6,836 nucleotides of DNA from Pseudomonadota bacterium (GTDB lineage Bacteria > Pseudomonadota > Alphaproteobacteria > Rhizobiales > Rhizobiaceae): the NCBI GenBank assembly GCA_023433855.1, contig JAEYTV010000629.1:1-6836 (forward strand). Reading direction: 5' to 3'. A program made the position numbers and the translations under genes. This document shows positions 1 to 6,187 of this stretch, piece by piece; within the stretch, counting starts at the first letter, position 1, and every line of letters starts with the position of its first letter. The notes beneath the pieces are model-generated. The model had not been told where the DNA came from. It worked only from the letters and a program-made list of their open reading frames with translations, and did not search any database.

Positions 1-405
1 GCCTTCGGCATCTCGATGAACGAAATGACGTCCTGCGGACGCGAGGAATGGCCGGCCATAACCATGGTTGTGTTCCGCAACTACCAATGGGGCGCGGAGA
101 AGCGCAACACGACGCTTTGGTTCGACAACAATTTCGTCGGCACCGAGCTGGACCGCGACGCAACCTATGCCGGCGTGGCGCGGGCATGCGGCATGAACGG
201 TGTCGTCGTTCGCTCGACGTCGGAGCTTACCGCCGCGCTGGCGGATGCGGTGGAGCGGCAGATGAAGGACCACGAGACGACATTCATCGAGGTGGTGCTC
301 AACCAGGAACTCGGCGAGCCGTTCCGGCGCGACGCGATGAAGAAGCCCGTCGCCGTTGCGGGAATTGATCCCAAGGACATGCGTCCGCAGACCCTCGCAT
401 CCTGA
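1..405 (+). CDS. xsc: Sulfoacetaldehyde acetyltransferase, C-terminal part (5' end outside window)
   Basis: This is the last 134 residues of a thiamine-diphosphate enzyme, open to the left edge and ending at TGA 403-405. The product splits sulfoacetaldehyde with phosphate to give acetyl phosphate and sulfite, the shared end step of taurine and other C2-sulfonate breakdown in the cytoplasm. Recognition rests on the C-terminal signature: VVFRNYQWGAEKRNTTLWFD (residues 22-41 of the visible part), followed by NNFVGTELD, then FIEVVLNQELGEPFRRDAMK and a KPVAVAGI-DPKDMRPQ tail, which I know as typical of Xsc and not of acetolactate synthase. Full-length Xsc is roughly 590-600 residues, so about a fifth is present. 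A pta gene follows at once on the same strand, the known xsc-pta order, which strengthens the call. The catalytic core and TPP motif lie upstream and cannot be checked here. Confidence 0.93.
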   Translation, partial: AFGISMNEMTSCGREEWPAITMVVFRNYQWGAEKRNTTLWFDNNFVGTELDRDATYAGVARACGMNGVVVRSTSELTAALADAVERQMKDHETTFIEVVLNQELGEPFRRDAMKKPVAVAGIDPKDMRPQTLAS

Positions 406-442
406 AACGCTTATCCGACGATCACAGTCGCCACCGCCCGCC

Positions 443-462
443 CGGTAGCGAAGACGTTACCG
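443..462 (+). other. Intercistronic hairpin between xsc and pta
   Basis: CGGTAGCG pairs with CGTTACCG around an AAGA tetraloop, giving an 8-bp stem with one G-U pair in the plus-strand RNA. No T-run follows, so it is not an intrinsic terminator. It lies about 20 bases before the pta Shine-Dalgarno. It might affect mRNA stability or the relative expression of the two genes, but that is inference, and a stem of this size can occur by chance in GC-rich DNA. Confidence 0.4.
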
Positions 463-481
463 CGGAGTGACGGCGATCTCC

Positions 482-487
482 GGAGGG
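482..487 (+). promoter_or_regulatory. Shine-Dalgarno of pta, fixes a TTG start
   Basis: GGAGGG lies four bases before TTG 492-494 and is the only good ribosome-binding site near the 5' end of pta. It supports the TTG start over the in-frame ATG at 519, which has no comparable site. Confidence 0.75.
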
Positions 488-491
488 ACCA

Positions 492-1499
492 TTGAGCCCG
501 CTTGTCCGTATCTTCGACATGGCGCGTGCCGCTCCGCGGCATATCATCTTGTCGGAAGGGAACGACAAGCGCATCCACGCGGCAGCTGTACAGGCGGTCG
601 CGCGGCGGCTGGCACGTGTGACTTTGCTCGGCGACCCGTCAATCATCGCGCCTGCGCTCAGCACCCTCGGGGCACCGGAAGGCTCCGTTGGAATCATCGA
701 TCCGCGCGATGCATCTGACCTCGACGAGGTCGCAGATTTCCTGCATTCGATCCGTGCCGCCAAAGGCATGACCGCGCTCGAGGCCCGCAGGGCGATCGTG
801 GAACCGCTCCTGCACGCAGCGGTGAGAGTTCGGATCGGGCACGCAGACGGCACCGTTGGCGGTGCTGCGAACACGACCGCCGATGTCGTCCGTGCCGCCC
901 TTCGTGCGATCGGGCCGGCGGCAGGCATTTCCACCGTGTCGAGCTGCTTCCTGATGACGTGCGACCGAGAGCTTGCCCCGATCAGCGGTGGCGCGATCTT
1001 CGCCGATTGCGGGCTGGTGGTTGCACCGGATGCACGGCAGCTCGCCGACATCGCCCTCGCAGCCGCAGCCACCTGTCGCGCCCTGCTCGGCGAAGAGCCA
1101 CGCGTCGCGCTGCTGTCCTTCTCGACCTCCGGTTCGGCCGAACATCCCAGCCTCGCGATAATTCGCGATGCGCTGCGCGCCGTGCGGGAACGGGATCCGG
1201 GCCTAGAGATCGATGGGGAAATTCAGTTCGACGCCGCGCTCGACAATCATGTCCGTGCGATGAAGGCGCCGGCCAGCAGACTCAAGGGACAACCCAACGT
1301 CTACATTTTCCCTGATCTTGCATCCGGCAACATCGGCTACAAGATCGCCCAGAGGCTAGGCGGATTGGGCGCAGTCGGGCCAATCCTGCAGGGGCTCGCC
1401 TTGCCCGCCAACGACCTTTCACGCGGGTGCAGCATCGACGATGTGGTAGCGATGATCGCCATCACCGCGGCGCAGGCGACCAGGGCGGCACCAGCCTGA
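492..1499 (+). CDS. pta: Phosphate acetyltransferase
   Basis: This 335-residue protein has the length of the short, single-domain (PTA_PTB-type) phosphate acetyltransferases. It transfers the acetyl group of acetyl phosphate to CoA, so the acetyl phosphate made by Xsc enters central metabolism as acetyl-CoA. Family marks in order are an N-terminal HIILSEGNDKR (residues 17-27), GHADGTVGGAANTTADVVRA (116-135), FSTSGSAEHP (210-219, usually FSTKGSA), GEIQFDAAL (242-250), FPDLASGNIGYK (273-284) and GPILQGLALPANDLSRGCSI (296-315). Ser310, Arg311 and Asp317 match by eye the active-site Ser309, Arg310 and Asp316 reported for the Methanosarcina thermophila enzyme. The start is TTG at 492; it places the N-terminus (SPLVRIFDMARAAPRHIILSEG) where relatives usually begin and has GGAGGG in front. 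The gene follows xsc on the same strand after 86 bases, so co-transcription is likely. Its stop lies 24 bases from the stop of a convergent gene, with no visible terminator between. Confidence 0.93.
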   Translation: MSPLVRIFDMARAAPRHIILSEGNDKRIHAAAVQAVARRLARVTLLGDPSIIAPALSTLGAPEGSVGIIDPRDASDLDEVADFLHSIRAAKGMTALEARRAIVEPLLHAAVRVRIGHADGTVGGAANTTADVVRAALRAIGPAAGISTVSSCFLMTCDRELAPISGGAIFADCGLVVAPDARQLADIALAAAATCRALLGEEPRVALLSFSTSGSAEHPSLAIIRDALRAVRERDPGLEIDGEIQFDAALDNHVRAMKAPASRLKGQPNVYIFPDLASGNIGYKIAQRLGGLGAVGPILQGLALPANDLSRGCSIDDVVAMIAITAAQATRAAPA

Positions 1500-1523
1500 A
1501 CGCCGGCAAGGGCTCTCGCGATT

Positions 1524-1856
1524 TTAGCGCAGACGGGCGGCCGGGTCGCCAAATTCAACGGCGTTGAGCAGCCGCACATCCTGCTTGACCAGGATCTTGC
1601 GTACCTCGGTCACGTAACTCATGAACGCCTCGTCCTGGTAGAGCAGCGCCCGTTTTCGTTCACGCTCGCCGGCATCGGCGTAGCGCCACAGATGGATCGC
1701 CTCGTTCACATCGCCGATCTCGGTCGTGAAAAGGCCGGCGAAGACGTCGGGGCCTAAAATACGATTCTGGATCGGAAGGCCCTGCTCGCGGAACAGCTCC
1801 AAAAACGTCCGCACGGTGCCCGGACGGAAAGAGTAGGCCCTGTAATCGATGACCAT
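1524..1856 (-). CDS. NIPSNAP-family protein, small stand-alone domain
   Basis: This encodes 110 residues in one compact domain. The N-terminus MVIDYRAYSFRPGTVRTFLE, then the GLFTTEIGDVNEAIHLWRYAD segment and a charged helix (AGERERKRALLYQDEAF), fit the NIPSNAP family. Those proteins fold as dimeric alpha/beta ferredoxin-like barrels; the bacterial members often sit in catabolic clusters but have no agreed reaction. No signal peptide or membrane segment is visible, so it should be cytoplasmic. ATG at 1854-1856 is preceded by AAGGG (1863-1867) at 6 bases. It lies on the same strand as the transporter operon but downstream of a strong terminator, so it depends on read-through or its own promoter; I see no convincing -35/-10 pair in the 64-base gap. 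It converges on pta. The family call is fairly sure and the function unknown. Confidence 0.8.
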   Translation of the reverse strand: MVIDYRAYSFRPGTVRTFLELFREQGLPIQNRILGPDVFAGLFTTEIGDVNEAIHLWRYADAGERERKRALLYQDEAFMSYVTEVRKILVKQDVRLLNAVEFGDPAARLR

Positions 1857-1870
1857 CGGATACCCTTGCG

Positions 1871-1909
1871 AAAAAAGCAGACGCCCCGCCTGAATTTCAG
1901 GCGAGGCGT
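1871..1909 (-). terminator. Rho-independent terminator of the ABC transporter operon
   Basis: In minus-strand RNA ACGCCUCGCCUGA pairs with UCAGGCGGGGCGU around an AAU loop (plus-strand 1881-1909), a 13-bp stem with a single U-G pair. CUGC and then UUUUUU follow (plus-strand A-run 1871-1876). On the plus strand the wobble becomes a C/A mismatch and no T-run follows, so the signal is oriented for the minus strand. It begins about 12 bases past the stop codon of the substrate-binding protein gene and separates it from the NIPSNAP gene. Confidence 0.82.
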
Positions 1910-1920
1910 ACGAATGCGTT

Positions 1921-2916
1921 CTACTTCTTGTTGGCTAGAACCTTTTCAACGAACTCCGGATGAGTCATCGCCTTGATCGCGTCCGCGGCATTGCCGGAAT
2001 CGGTCACGATCCCTTCTTTCGCCAGCACGTTGAAGATGGTGACAAGATCGTCGGCCGACGGCGCCGTGATCTCGGGGTCGTAATGCACGACGTATTTACC
2101 CTCCAGCATGAAGGCGATCGCCTCGACCGAGTAGCCCGTGGCGGCGGCCAGAATCCCGTAGGCTTCCTGCGGGTTTTCACGCAGCAGACGGGTTGCCTCA
2201 TGCAACGACTCGATAACCGCAAGGACGGCATCTTCGTTCTGTTCGGCGTATTCCTTGCGGACGCCCCAGCCTGAATTCAGCCAGTGTCCACCCTTCTGCT
2301 TCAGCAGGTCATCAGCCGTGAACAGGCTGGTGGCCTTGCCCTGGCGAATTGGCTCGGACGTAAACGGAGGCCAAGCCAAGGCCGCGTCGACTTCCTTGCG
2401 TTCGAACAAGGTGTTCATGTCGCTGGCGTTGACGCGGATCAGCTCCATGTCGGTGTCGCTTACCCCGCTGTCGCGCAGGTAGAGCATCAGCTGTGCGTAC
2501 AGCTGCGACGACTTGCCGGGAAACGCGACCTTCTTGCCCTTGAGGTCTTGCGGTCCCTTGATGCCGCTGTCGGCCTGCACGATCATGCCGGCTGCGTTCG
2601 CCAACTCGTCGTAGATGTACCAGATGCCGGCATCCCGCTGCGCGACGCTCAACGTCGGCCCGACGCCCAGCAGAGCGATATCGATCGATCCTGCGGCCAT
2701 TCCCTCAAGAATGGGTGGCGAGAACGGAAACACGCTCCATTCCGGCTTGTAGCCGCGTTTCTCCAGCAGCTGCTTTTCCTTGACTATGAAGCCGAGGAGC
2801 GGCGCCGGCTGCAGCGCGATGCGAATGGTCTTGGCATCCTGTGCTTGGGCGGGCGAGGCAAACGCCGCGGCCAGAAGCGCCACCACGGGGACGACAAGTT
2901 TCAACAGGCTTTTCAT
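1921..2916 (-). CDS. ABC transporter substrate-binding protein, NitT/TauT (SsuA/NMT1-like) family
   Basis: This 331-residue protein should be the periplasmic receptor that hands its ligand to the two permeases encoded upstream in the operon. A Sec signal peptide is clear: MKSLLK, a hydrophobic stretch (residues 7-20) and a signal-peptidase I site after AQA (23-25), leaving QDAKTIRIALQ as the mature start. No lipobox cysteine is seen. The body follows the SsuA/TauA/ThiY-like pattern: a first strand leading to APLLGFIVKEKQLLEKRGY (38-56), the EGMAAGSIDIALLGVGP block (71-87), DLKGKKVAFPGKSS (124-137) and FERKEVDAALAWPPFTSEP (171-189). ATG 2916 has GGGAGG at a good distance. It is the last gene of the operon, closed by a terminator. 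The ligand cannot be read from sequence; a sulfonate is inferred from the adjacent xsc-pta pair, and other organic anions or pyrimidine-like compounds are possible for this family. Confidence 0.9.
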   Translation of the reverse strand: MKSLLKLVVPVVALLAAAFASPAQAQDAKTIRIALQPAPLLGFIVKEKQLLEKRGYKPEWSVFPFSPPILEGMAAGSIDIALLGVGPTLSVAQRDAGIWYIYDELANAAGMIVQADSGIKGPQDLKGKKVAFPGKSSQLYAQLMLYLRDSGVSDTDMELIRVNASDMNTLFERKEVDAALAWPPFTSEPIRQGKATSLFTADDLLKQKGGHWLNSGWGVRKEYAEQNEDAVLAVIESLHEATRLLRENPQEAYGILAAATGYSVEAIAFMLEGKYVVHYDPEITAPSADDLVTIFNVLAKEGIVTDSGNAADAIKAMTHPEFVEKVLANKK

Positions 2917-2938
2917 TCCATTCCTCCCTTGTTGAGTG

Positions 2939-2954
2939 AAAGGGCTCGCCCTTC
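2939..2954 (-). other. Short intercistronic hairpin between ATPase and binding-protein genes
   Basis: In minus-strand RNA GAAGGG pairs with CCCUUC around a CGAG loop, a perfect 6-bp stem. It lies in the largest gap of the operon (60 bases), a little upstream of the binding-protein Shine-Dalgarno at about 2921-2927. There is no U-run. Such hairpins can stabilise the mRNA of a binding protein needed in excess over the membrane parts, but here that role is only a guess. Confidence 0.35.
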
Positions 2955-2976
2955 CACGGATACCTCCAGATTTCGG

Positions 2977-3786
2977 CTAGTCGGCGAAGCTTTTCGCCTT
3001 GGCAGCCTTCGCCGCCTCGTCGGCCTTGAGCACTTCCTCCTTCAACGCCGCATAGACAGGTTTCATCAGCGTCCCGAAGGAAGCCGACGTGACGTCGCGC
3101 GGATGCTCCAGATCGACATCGATGATCGACTTCAGGCGTCCCGGACGGGCCGTCATGATCGCGATGCGGCTGCCGAGATAGACAGCTTCCTGGACCGAAT
3201 GGGTGATGAAGAGGACCGTGCGGTTCTTGCTGCGCCAGATCGACAGGAGTTCCTCCTGCAGCATCTCGCGGGTCTGGGCGTCGAGCGCCGCAAACGGCTC
3301 GTCCATCAGCAGGATGGGCGGGTCGTTGGCGAGCGCACGGGCGATGCCGACGCGCTGTTTCATGCCGCCGGACAATTCGCGGGGATAGGCGTTCTCGAAA
3401 CCCTGGAGCCCGACCTGATGCGCCGCCGAAATGGCGACCTGGTGCATCTTCGCCTTGTCATAGCCTTTGATCTCAAGACCGAACTGGATGTTCTCCAGCA
3501 CCGTGCGCCACGGGAACAGGGCATAACTCTGAAACACCATGCCGCGGTCGGCTCCCGGCCCCTCGATCGGCTTGCCTGCGATGGTGAGCGAACCCTCCGT
3601 GACCTCCTCGAGGCCGGCAACCATCTGCAGAAGCGTGCTCTTGCCGCACCCGCTCGGCCCGACGAGACAGAGGAACTCTCCTTCCATGATCTGGAGGTCG
3701 ACCTTGTCGAGCGCCAGCGTCTCGCGACCGGTCCGCTCGTTGAGATATCGCTTGCTCAATTGCCGAGCTTCAATCTGCACAGGCAT
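2977..3786 (-). CDS. ABC transporter ATP-binding protein, NitT/TauT (SsuB/TauB-like) family
   Basis: This 269-residue nucleotide-binding subunit should power the importer on the cytoplasmic face of the membrane. All ATPase motifs are intact: Walker A GPSGCGKST (residues 43-51), Q-loop Gln86 in VFQSYALFPW, signature LSGGMKQR (138-145), Walker B ILLMDEP (158-164), D-loop AALD (166-169) and switch His196 in ITHS. The ALFPWRTVLENI stretch after the Q-loop is typical of the nitrate/sulfonate/taurine importer group. The last 25 residues form an Ala/Lys-rich charged tail (KEEVLKADEAAKAAKAK) that probably extends beyond the core fold. ATG 3786 is preceded by AGGAGG (3796-3801), which overlaps the stop codon of the permease gene 13 bases upstream, pointing to coupled translation. 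Only one ATPase is present for two permease genes, so it would work as a homodimer. Substrate is not readable from this subunit. Confidence 0.93.
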   Translation of the reverse strand: MPVQIEARQLSKRYLNERTGRETLALDKVDLQIMEGEFLCLVGPSGCGKSTLLQMVAGLEEVTEGSLTIAGKPIEGPGADRGMVFQSYALFPWRTVLENIQFGLEIKGYDKAKMHQVAISAAHQVGLQGFENAYPRELSGGMKQRVGIARALANDPPILLMDEPFAALDAQTREMLQEELLSIWRSKNRTVLFITHSVQEAVYLGSRIAIMTARPGRLKSIIDVDLEHPRDVTSASFGTLMKPVYAALKEEVLKADEAAKAAKAKSFAD

Positions 3787-3799
3787 GTCCGCCAGCCTC

Positions 3800-4555
3800 C
3801 TAATACGCGACGCGTTTCTGCAGCCACACGAACAGCGCGTTGTAGAGCGCGCCGATGCAGCCGATGATGGCCATTCCGATGATGACGACTTCGGTCTGGA
3901 GAAGTTCGCGGGCGTCGGCCATCATGTAGCCAAGGCCTGCACGCGAGGCGACGAGTTCGGCCGCCAGGATCGATATCCAGCAGATTGCAAAGGCCACCCG
4001 CATCGCCGTGACGAGGGCGGGCAGGATGGCCGGCAGCGCGACTTTCCAGAAAATTGTCCGGTTGCTCGCACCGAGCGTGCGAGCCGCGCTCACCAGGTCG
4101 CGCGGGATGTCGTGCACGGCGCTGATCGTCGGCAGCAACATGACGAAGAAGCCGGCGTACCAGATGATGAATATCTTGCCGAATTCGCTCGTGCCGAACC
4201 ACAACACCGCAAGCGGGATCCAGGCGAACGGGATGACGAAGCGGAACGATTCGATAATCGGCTCCGACGCGATGAGCAGCAGCTTGTTGCGACCGAGCAG
4301 GATGCCGAGCGGAACGGCGGTGACGACAGCAGCGATAAAGCCGACATTGACACGCACCAGACTCACCCAGGCGGCATGCAGCAGAACGTTGCCCTTGATC
4401 AACGACAATGCCGTCTCAAAGAGTACGTAGCCGGACGGCAGGATGAGAGGTCTGACGCCCAGGTAAACGGCGATCGACCAAGGCATCACAATCAACAGCA
4501 GGAAGCCAAGCGTGCCGAGAGCCAGCGGCTGCATTCGCGCAATTACGCTAGGCAT
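3800..4555 (-). CDS. ABC transporter permease 1, NitT/TauT (SsuC/TauC-like) family
   Basis: This 251-residue integral membrane protein has about six hydrophobic segments, the first at residues 12-30 and others near 70-88, 105-121, 127-147, 180-200 and 222-243. The EAA loop that docks on the ATPase is clear: SAARTLGASNRTIFWKVALP (156-175), a good match to the BPD_transp_1 consensus. I chose ATG 4555 because AGGAGG (4563-4568) lies 7 bases upstream and family members begin close to the first helix. A longer frame from 4618 would add 21 polar residues that lie inside the upstream permease gene and has no support. The start overlaps the upstream stop by 8 bases (ATGCCTAG). It is clearly related to the adjacent permease but far from identical, which suggests a heterodimeric channel. 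Confidence 0.92.
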   Translation of the reverse strand: MPSVIARMQPLALGTLGFLLLIVMPWSIAVYLGVRPLILPSGYVLFETALSLIKGNVLLHAAWVSLVRVNVGFIAAVVTAVPLGILLGRNKLLLIASEPIIESFRFVIPFAWIPLAVLWFGTSEFGKIFIIWYAGFFVMLLPTISAVHDIPRDLVSAARTLGASNRTIFWKVALPAILPALVTAMRVAFAICWISILAAELVASRAGLGYMMADARELLQTEVVIIGMAIIGCIGALYNALFVWLQKRVAY

Positions 4556-5411
4556 GAGTGAGCCTCCTCTGCAGAACCATGAATAGGGCGTTGAGGAAGT
4601 AGCCGACGATGCCGACAATCAGCATGCCGCCGATCACCAATTCGGGCTGGTATGAAGCCTGCGCCCGCACGATCATGTAGCCGAGGCCCTGCTGCGTTGC
4701 GATCATCTCGGCAACGAGCACGCCACCCCATGCGCCGGTCATGGCGATGCGCAGACCGAGCATGATCCCCGGCAAAGCGCTCGGCACCGTGACCTTGGCG
4801 AATATCTGCCAGCGGCTGGCACCAAGCGTCAGCGCCGCCTTGACGAGGTCGCGGTCGATATTGCTCGCGGCGGCCAATGTATTGAGCAGAACGATGAACA
4901 GGCATGACGCCACGATCACGAAGACGACGCTGGTGAACCCGATCCCGAACCAGAGGATCGCCAGCGGTATCCAGGCGATCGACGAGATCGGCCGCAGCAG
5001 TTCGACCGGGCCGGCGAGTATCTGGCGCAAGACAGTCGACTGCGACATTGCAAGGCCGAAGGCGATACCGATAACGGCCGCGACCACGAATCCGGCGAGA
5101 GCTCGCCCGAGGCTGGCTCCCAGATGTCCCAGAAGGTGACCGGCCAGCAACTGGTCCCACAGGGCGGCAAGCACGGTGGCCGGAGACGGCAGCACCGCGG
5201 CGACCGACGGGGAACTCGATGTGAAAGACCAGGCGACGACAAACAAGGCCGGTAGCACGAGCCTGAGTGCAAGCAGTTGCCAGGGTCCGAGCGAACTTGC
5301 GATGTCGCCCCTCACCGGCCGCGCGACAGAACGACCGGCCGGCACGTCACGGGGCAGCGCGCCTATCTTTCCGGTCGGGGTCGCAGCCATGACGTTCTCC
5401 ACCGCGCTCAT
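4548..5411 (-). CDS. ABC transporter permease 2, NitT/TauT (SsuC/TauC-like) family
   Basis: This 287-residue inner-membrane protein is the second permease of the importer. A polar, Pro/Arg/Ala-rich N-terminal tail of about 40 residues precedes the first helix (43-63); further hydrophobic segments lie near 103-123, 143-157, 160-180, 215-235 and 258-279. The EAA loop reads KAALTLGASRWQIFAKVTVP (191-210). ATG 5409-5411 overlaps the stop of the racemase-like gene as ATGA, a usual sign of translational coupling. An in-frame ATG at 5390 (7 residues shorter) has a better Shine-Dalgarno (GGTGGAG, 6 bases away) and is a real alternative. The frame stays open up to 5831, but that extra part reads an out-of-frame shadow of the racemase-like gene and is rejected. 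Together with permease 1 and one ATPase it would make a two-permease importer. Confidence 0.9.
   Translation of the reverse strand: MSAVENVMAATPTGKIGALPRDVPAGRSVARPVRGDIASSLGPWQLLALRLVLPALFVVAWSFTSSSPSVAAVLPSPATVLAALWDQLLAGHLLGHLGASLGRALAGFVVAAVIGIAFGLAMSQSTVLRQILAGPVELLRPISSIAWIPLAILWFGIGFTSVVFVIVASCLFIVLLNTLAAASNIDRDLVKAALTLGASRWQIFAKVTVPSALPGIMLGLRIAMTGAWGGVLVAEMIATQQGLGYMIVRAQASYQPELVIGGMLIVGIVGYFLNALFMVLQRRLTHA
4563..4568 (-). promoter_or_regulatory. Shine-Dalgarno deciding the permease 1 start
   Basis: AGGAGG on the minus strand, 7 bases before ATG 4555, lies inside the end of the permease 2 gene. It rules for the 251-residue product over the longer frame from 4618. Confidence 0.75.
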
Positions 5412-6187
5412 GGAACTCGTCCGGGCGAGTGGGGTTGCGCAGCCCCACGCAACATCGCCTGGAGCATCGGTATCTGCGGGCTGAGCGGCTTGGGATACGC
5501 GGCGCGCGAATGGCTCAGCCGCAAGGCGAGCATCGTTTCGACCAGCTTGTAGGTGAGCGGGCCTGGATTGATCAGGGGCACCGGGAGTCGCTTGGAGAGC
5601 CATTCGGCTGCCTGGTACATGGTTGTCGAGCCGAGACAGATGACCTCCGCGCCGTCCTGCTCGACGCACCGCATGCAGACATCGAGCATCTGCGGGAAGG
5701 CAGTCTCCTGCTTGCCATCGAGCAGGGAATCGAAATTCGGTGGAATGTCGAAGGAGCGTACGGACGCGCATTGCTGCAGCAGGCCGTATTCCACCAGGGC
5801 GCGCTTGTAGCGGAAGAGCGCCGGCTGCCACTGCGCCAACACGGAAAACTTGGACCCGAGCGTCAGCGCGAACAGCATCGACGCCTTGCCGGGGGAGACG
5901 ACGGGGATGTCGAGCACCGAACGAAGCGCCGCCATGCCGGAATCGCTCATCGTATCAATGCAGACAGCGTCGAAGCCTTCCTCCTGCGCGGTGACGCCGG
6001 CCTCGAAGATGGCGATGTCCATCAGCGTAAAGTCGTGGGGGCTCATGAACGATGACGGACCGGCCTTGACCGGCCGGAAGTGAAAGTCGCTTTCCGCATC
6101 GAGCCGCACCGTGGAAAGTTGCTCCCGGCGCCGGCCGACACCCTCCTCGTCCAGCGCGAATGGGACGATCACGAGAATCTTCGGCAT
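5408..6187 (-). CDS. Asp/Glu/hydantoin racemase-superfamily protein A, with Thr/Ser at the usual catalytic Cys positions
   Basis: This 259-residue cytoplasmic protein fits the Asp/Glu/hydantoin racemase superfamily (Asp_Glu_race fold), which also holds maleate isomerase and arylmalonate decarboxylase. Marks are the first strand PKILVIVPFALDEEG, GFDAVCIDTMSDSGMAALRS (71-90), LDIPVVSPGKASM (92-104), GAEVICLGSTTMYQAAEWLS (179-198) and VPLINPGPLTYK (203-214). In hydantoin racemases the two loops usually read like AC-F-GDPG and LGCAGM, with a catalytic Cys in each; here an ungapped match by eye puts Thr79 and Ser187 in their places. Cys76, three residues earlier, is shared with the paralog; Cys184 is not. 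ATG 6187 is chosen because GGAG (6194-6197) lies 6 bases upstream; a GTG at 6190 would be too close. The upstream stop TGA overlaps this ATG as TGATG. Substrate and reaction are unknown; a racemase, isomerase, lyase or ligand-binding role are all open. Confidence 0.82.
   Translation of the reverse strand: MPKILVIVPFALDEEGVGRRREQLSTVRLDAESDFHFRPVKAGPSSFMSPHDFTLMDIAIFEAGVTAQEEGFDAVCIDTMSDSGMAALRSVLDIPVVSPGKASMLFALTLGSKFSVLAQWQPALFRYKRALVEYGLLQQCASVRSFDIPPNFDSLLDGKQETAFPQMLDVCMRCVEQDGAEVICLGSTTMYQAAEWLSKRLPVPLINPGPLTYKLVETMLALRLSHSRAAYPKPLSPQIPMLQAMLRGAAQPHSPGRVP
5936..5981 (-). repeat. DNA-level repeat of the racemase active-site segment (copy in gene A)
   Basis: These 46 bases match 6706-6751 in gene B at about 40 positions, counted by eye. 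They encode the GFDAVCIDTMSDSG loop in both genes. The match reflects paralogy and strong constraint on this loop and is not a separate element. Confidence 0.7.

Noticed and set aside
422..1072. Minus-strand open frame of 216 codons opposite pta
   Set aside because: It is an Ala/Ser/Arg-rich shadow of the pta gene with no family match that I recognise.
1857..1920. Promoter for the NIPSNAP gene
   Set aside because: No convincing sigma-70 -35/-10 pair was found on the minus strand, and the gap is largely taken up by the terminator hairpin.
2284..3867. Open frame of 527 codons on the plus strand
   Set aside because: It lies antisense to the binding-protein and ATPase genes, which have full family motifs. 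Its product is rich in Arg, His, Gln and Asp without any recognisable domain, a usual artefact of GC-rich coding DNA read on the other strand.
3539..4561. Open frame of 340 codons on the plus strand
   Set aside because: It is antisense to the ATPase 5' part and permease 1, of low complexity (Arg, Asp, Gln, His) and without a motif or ribosome-binding site.
4556..4618. Longer start of permease 1 at 4618
   Set aside because: It would add 21 polar residues fully inside the permease 2 gene and has no Shine-Dalgarno, while ATG 4555 has AGGAGG at 7 bases.
5412..5831. N-terminal extension of permease 2 by 140 residues
   Set aside because: The extension reads gene A in another frame and has no membrane or family character. 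The ATGA junction at 5408-5411 gives the natural start.
5429..6055. Plus-strand open frame of 208 codons opposite gene A
   Set aside because: It is antisense to a gene with clear superfamily motifs and a paralog next door; the frame is Arg/His/Glu-rich and motif-free.
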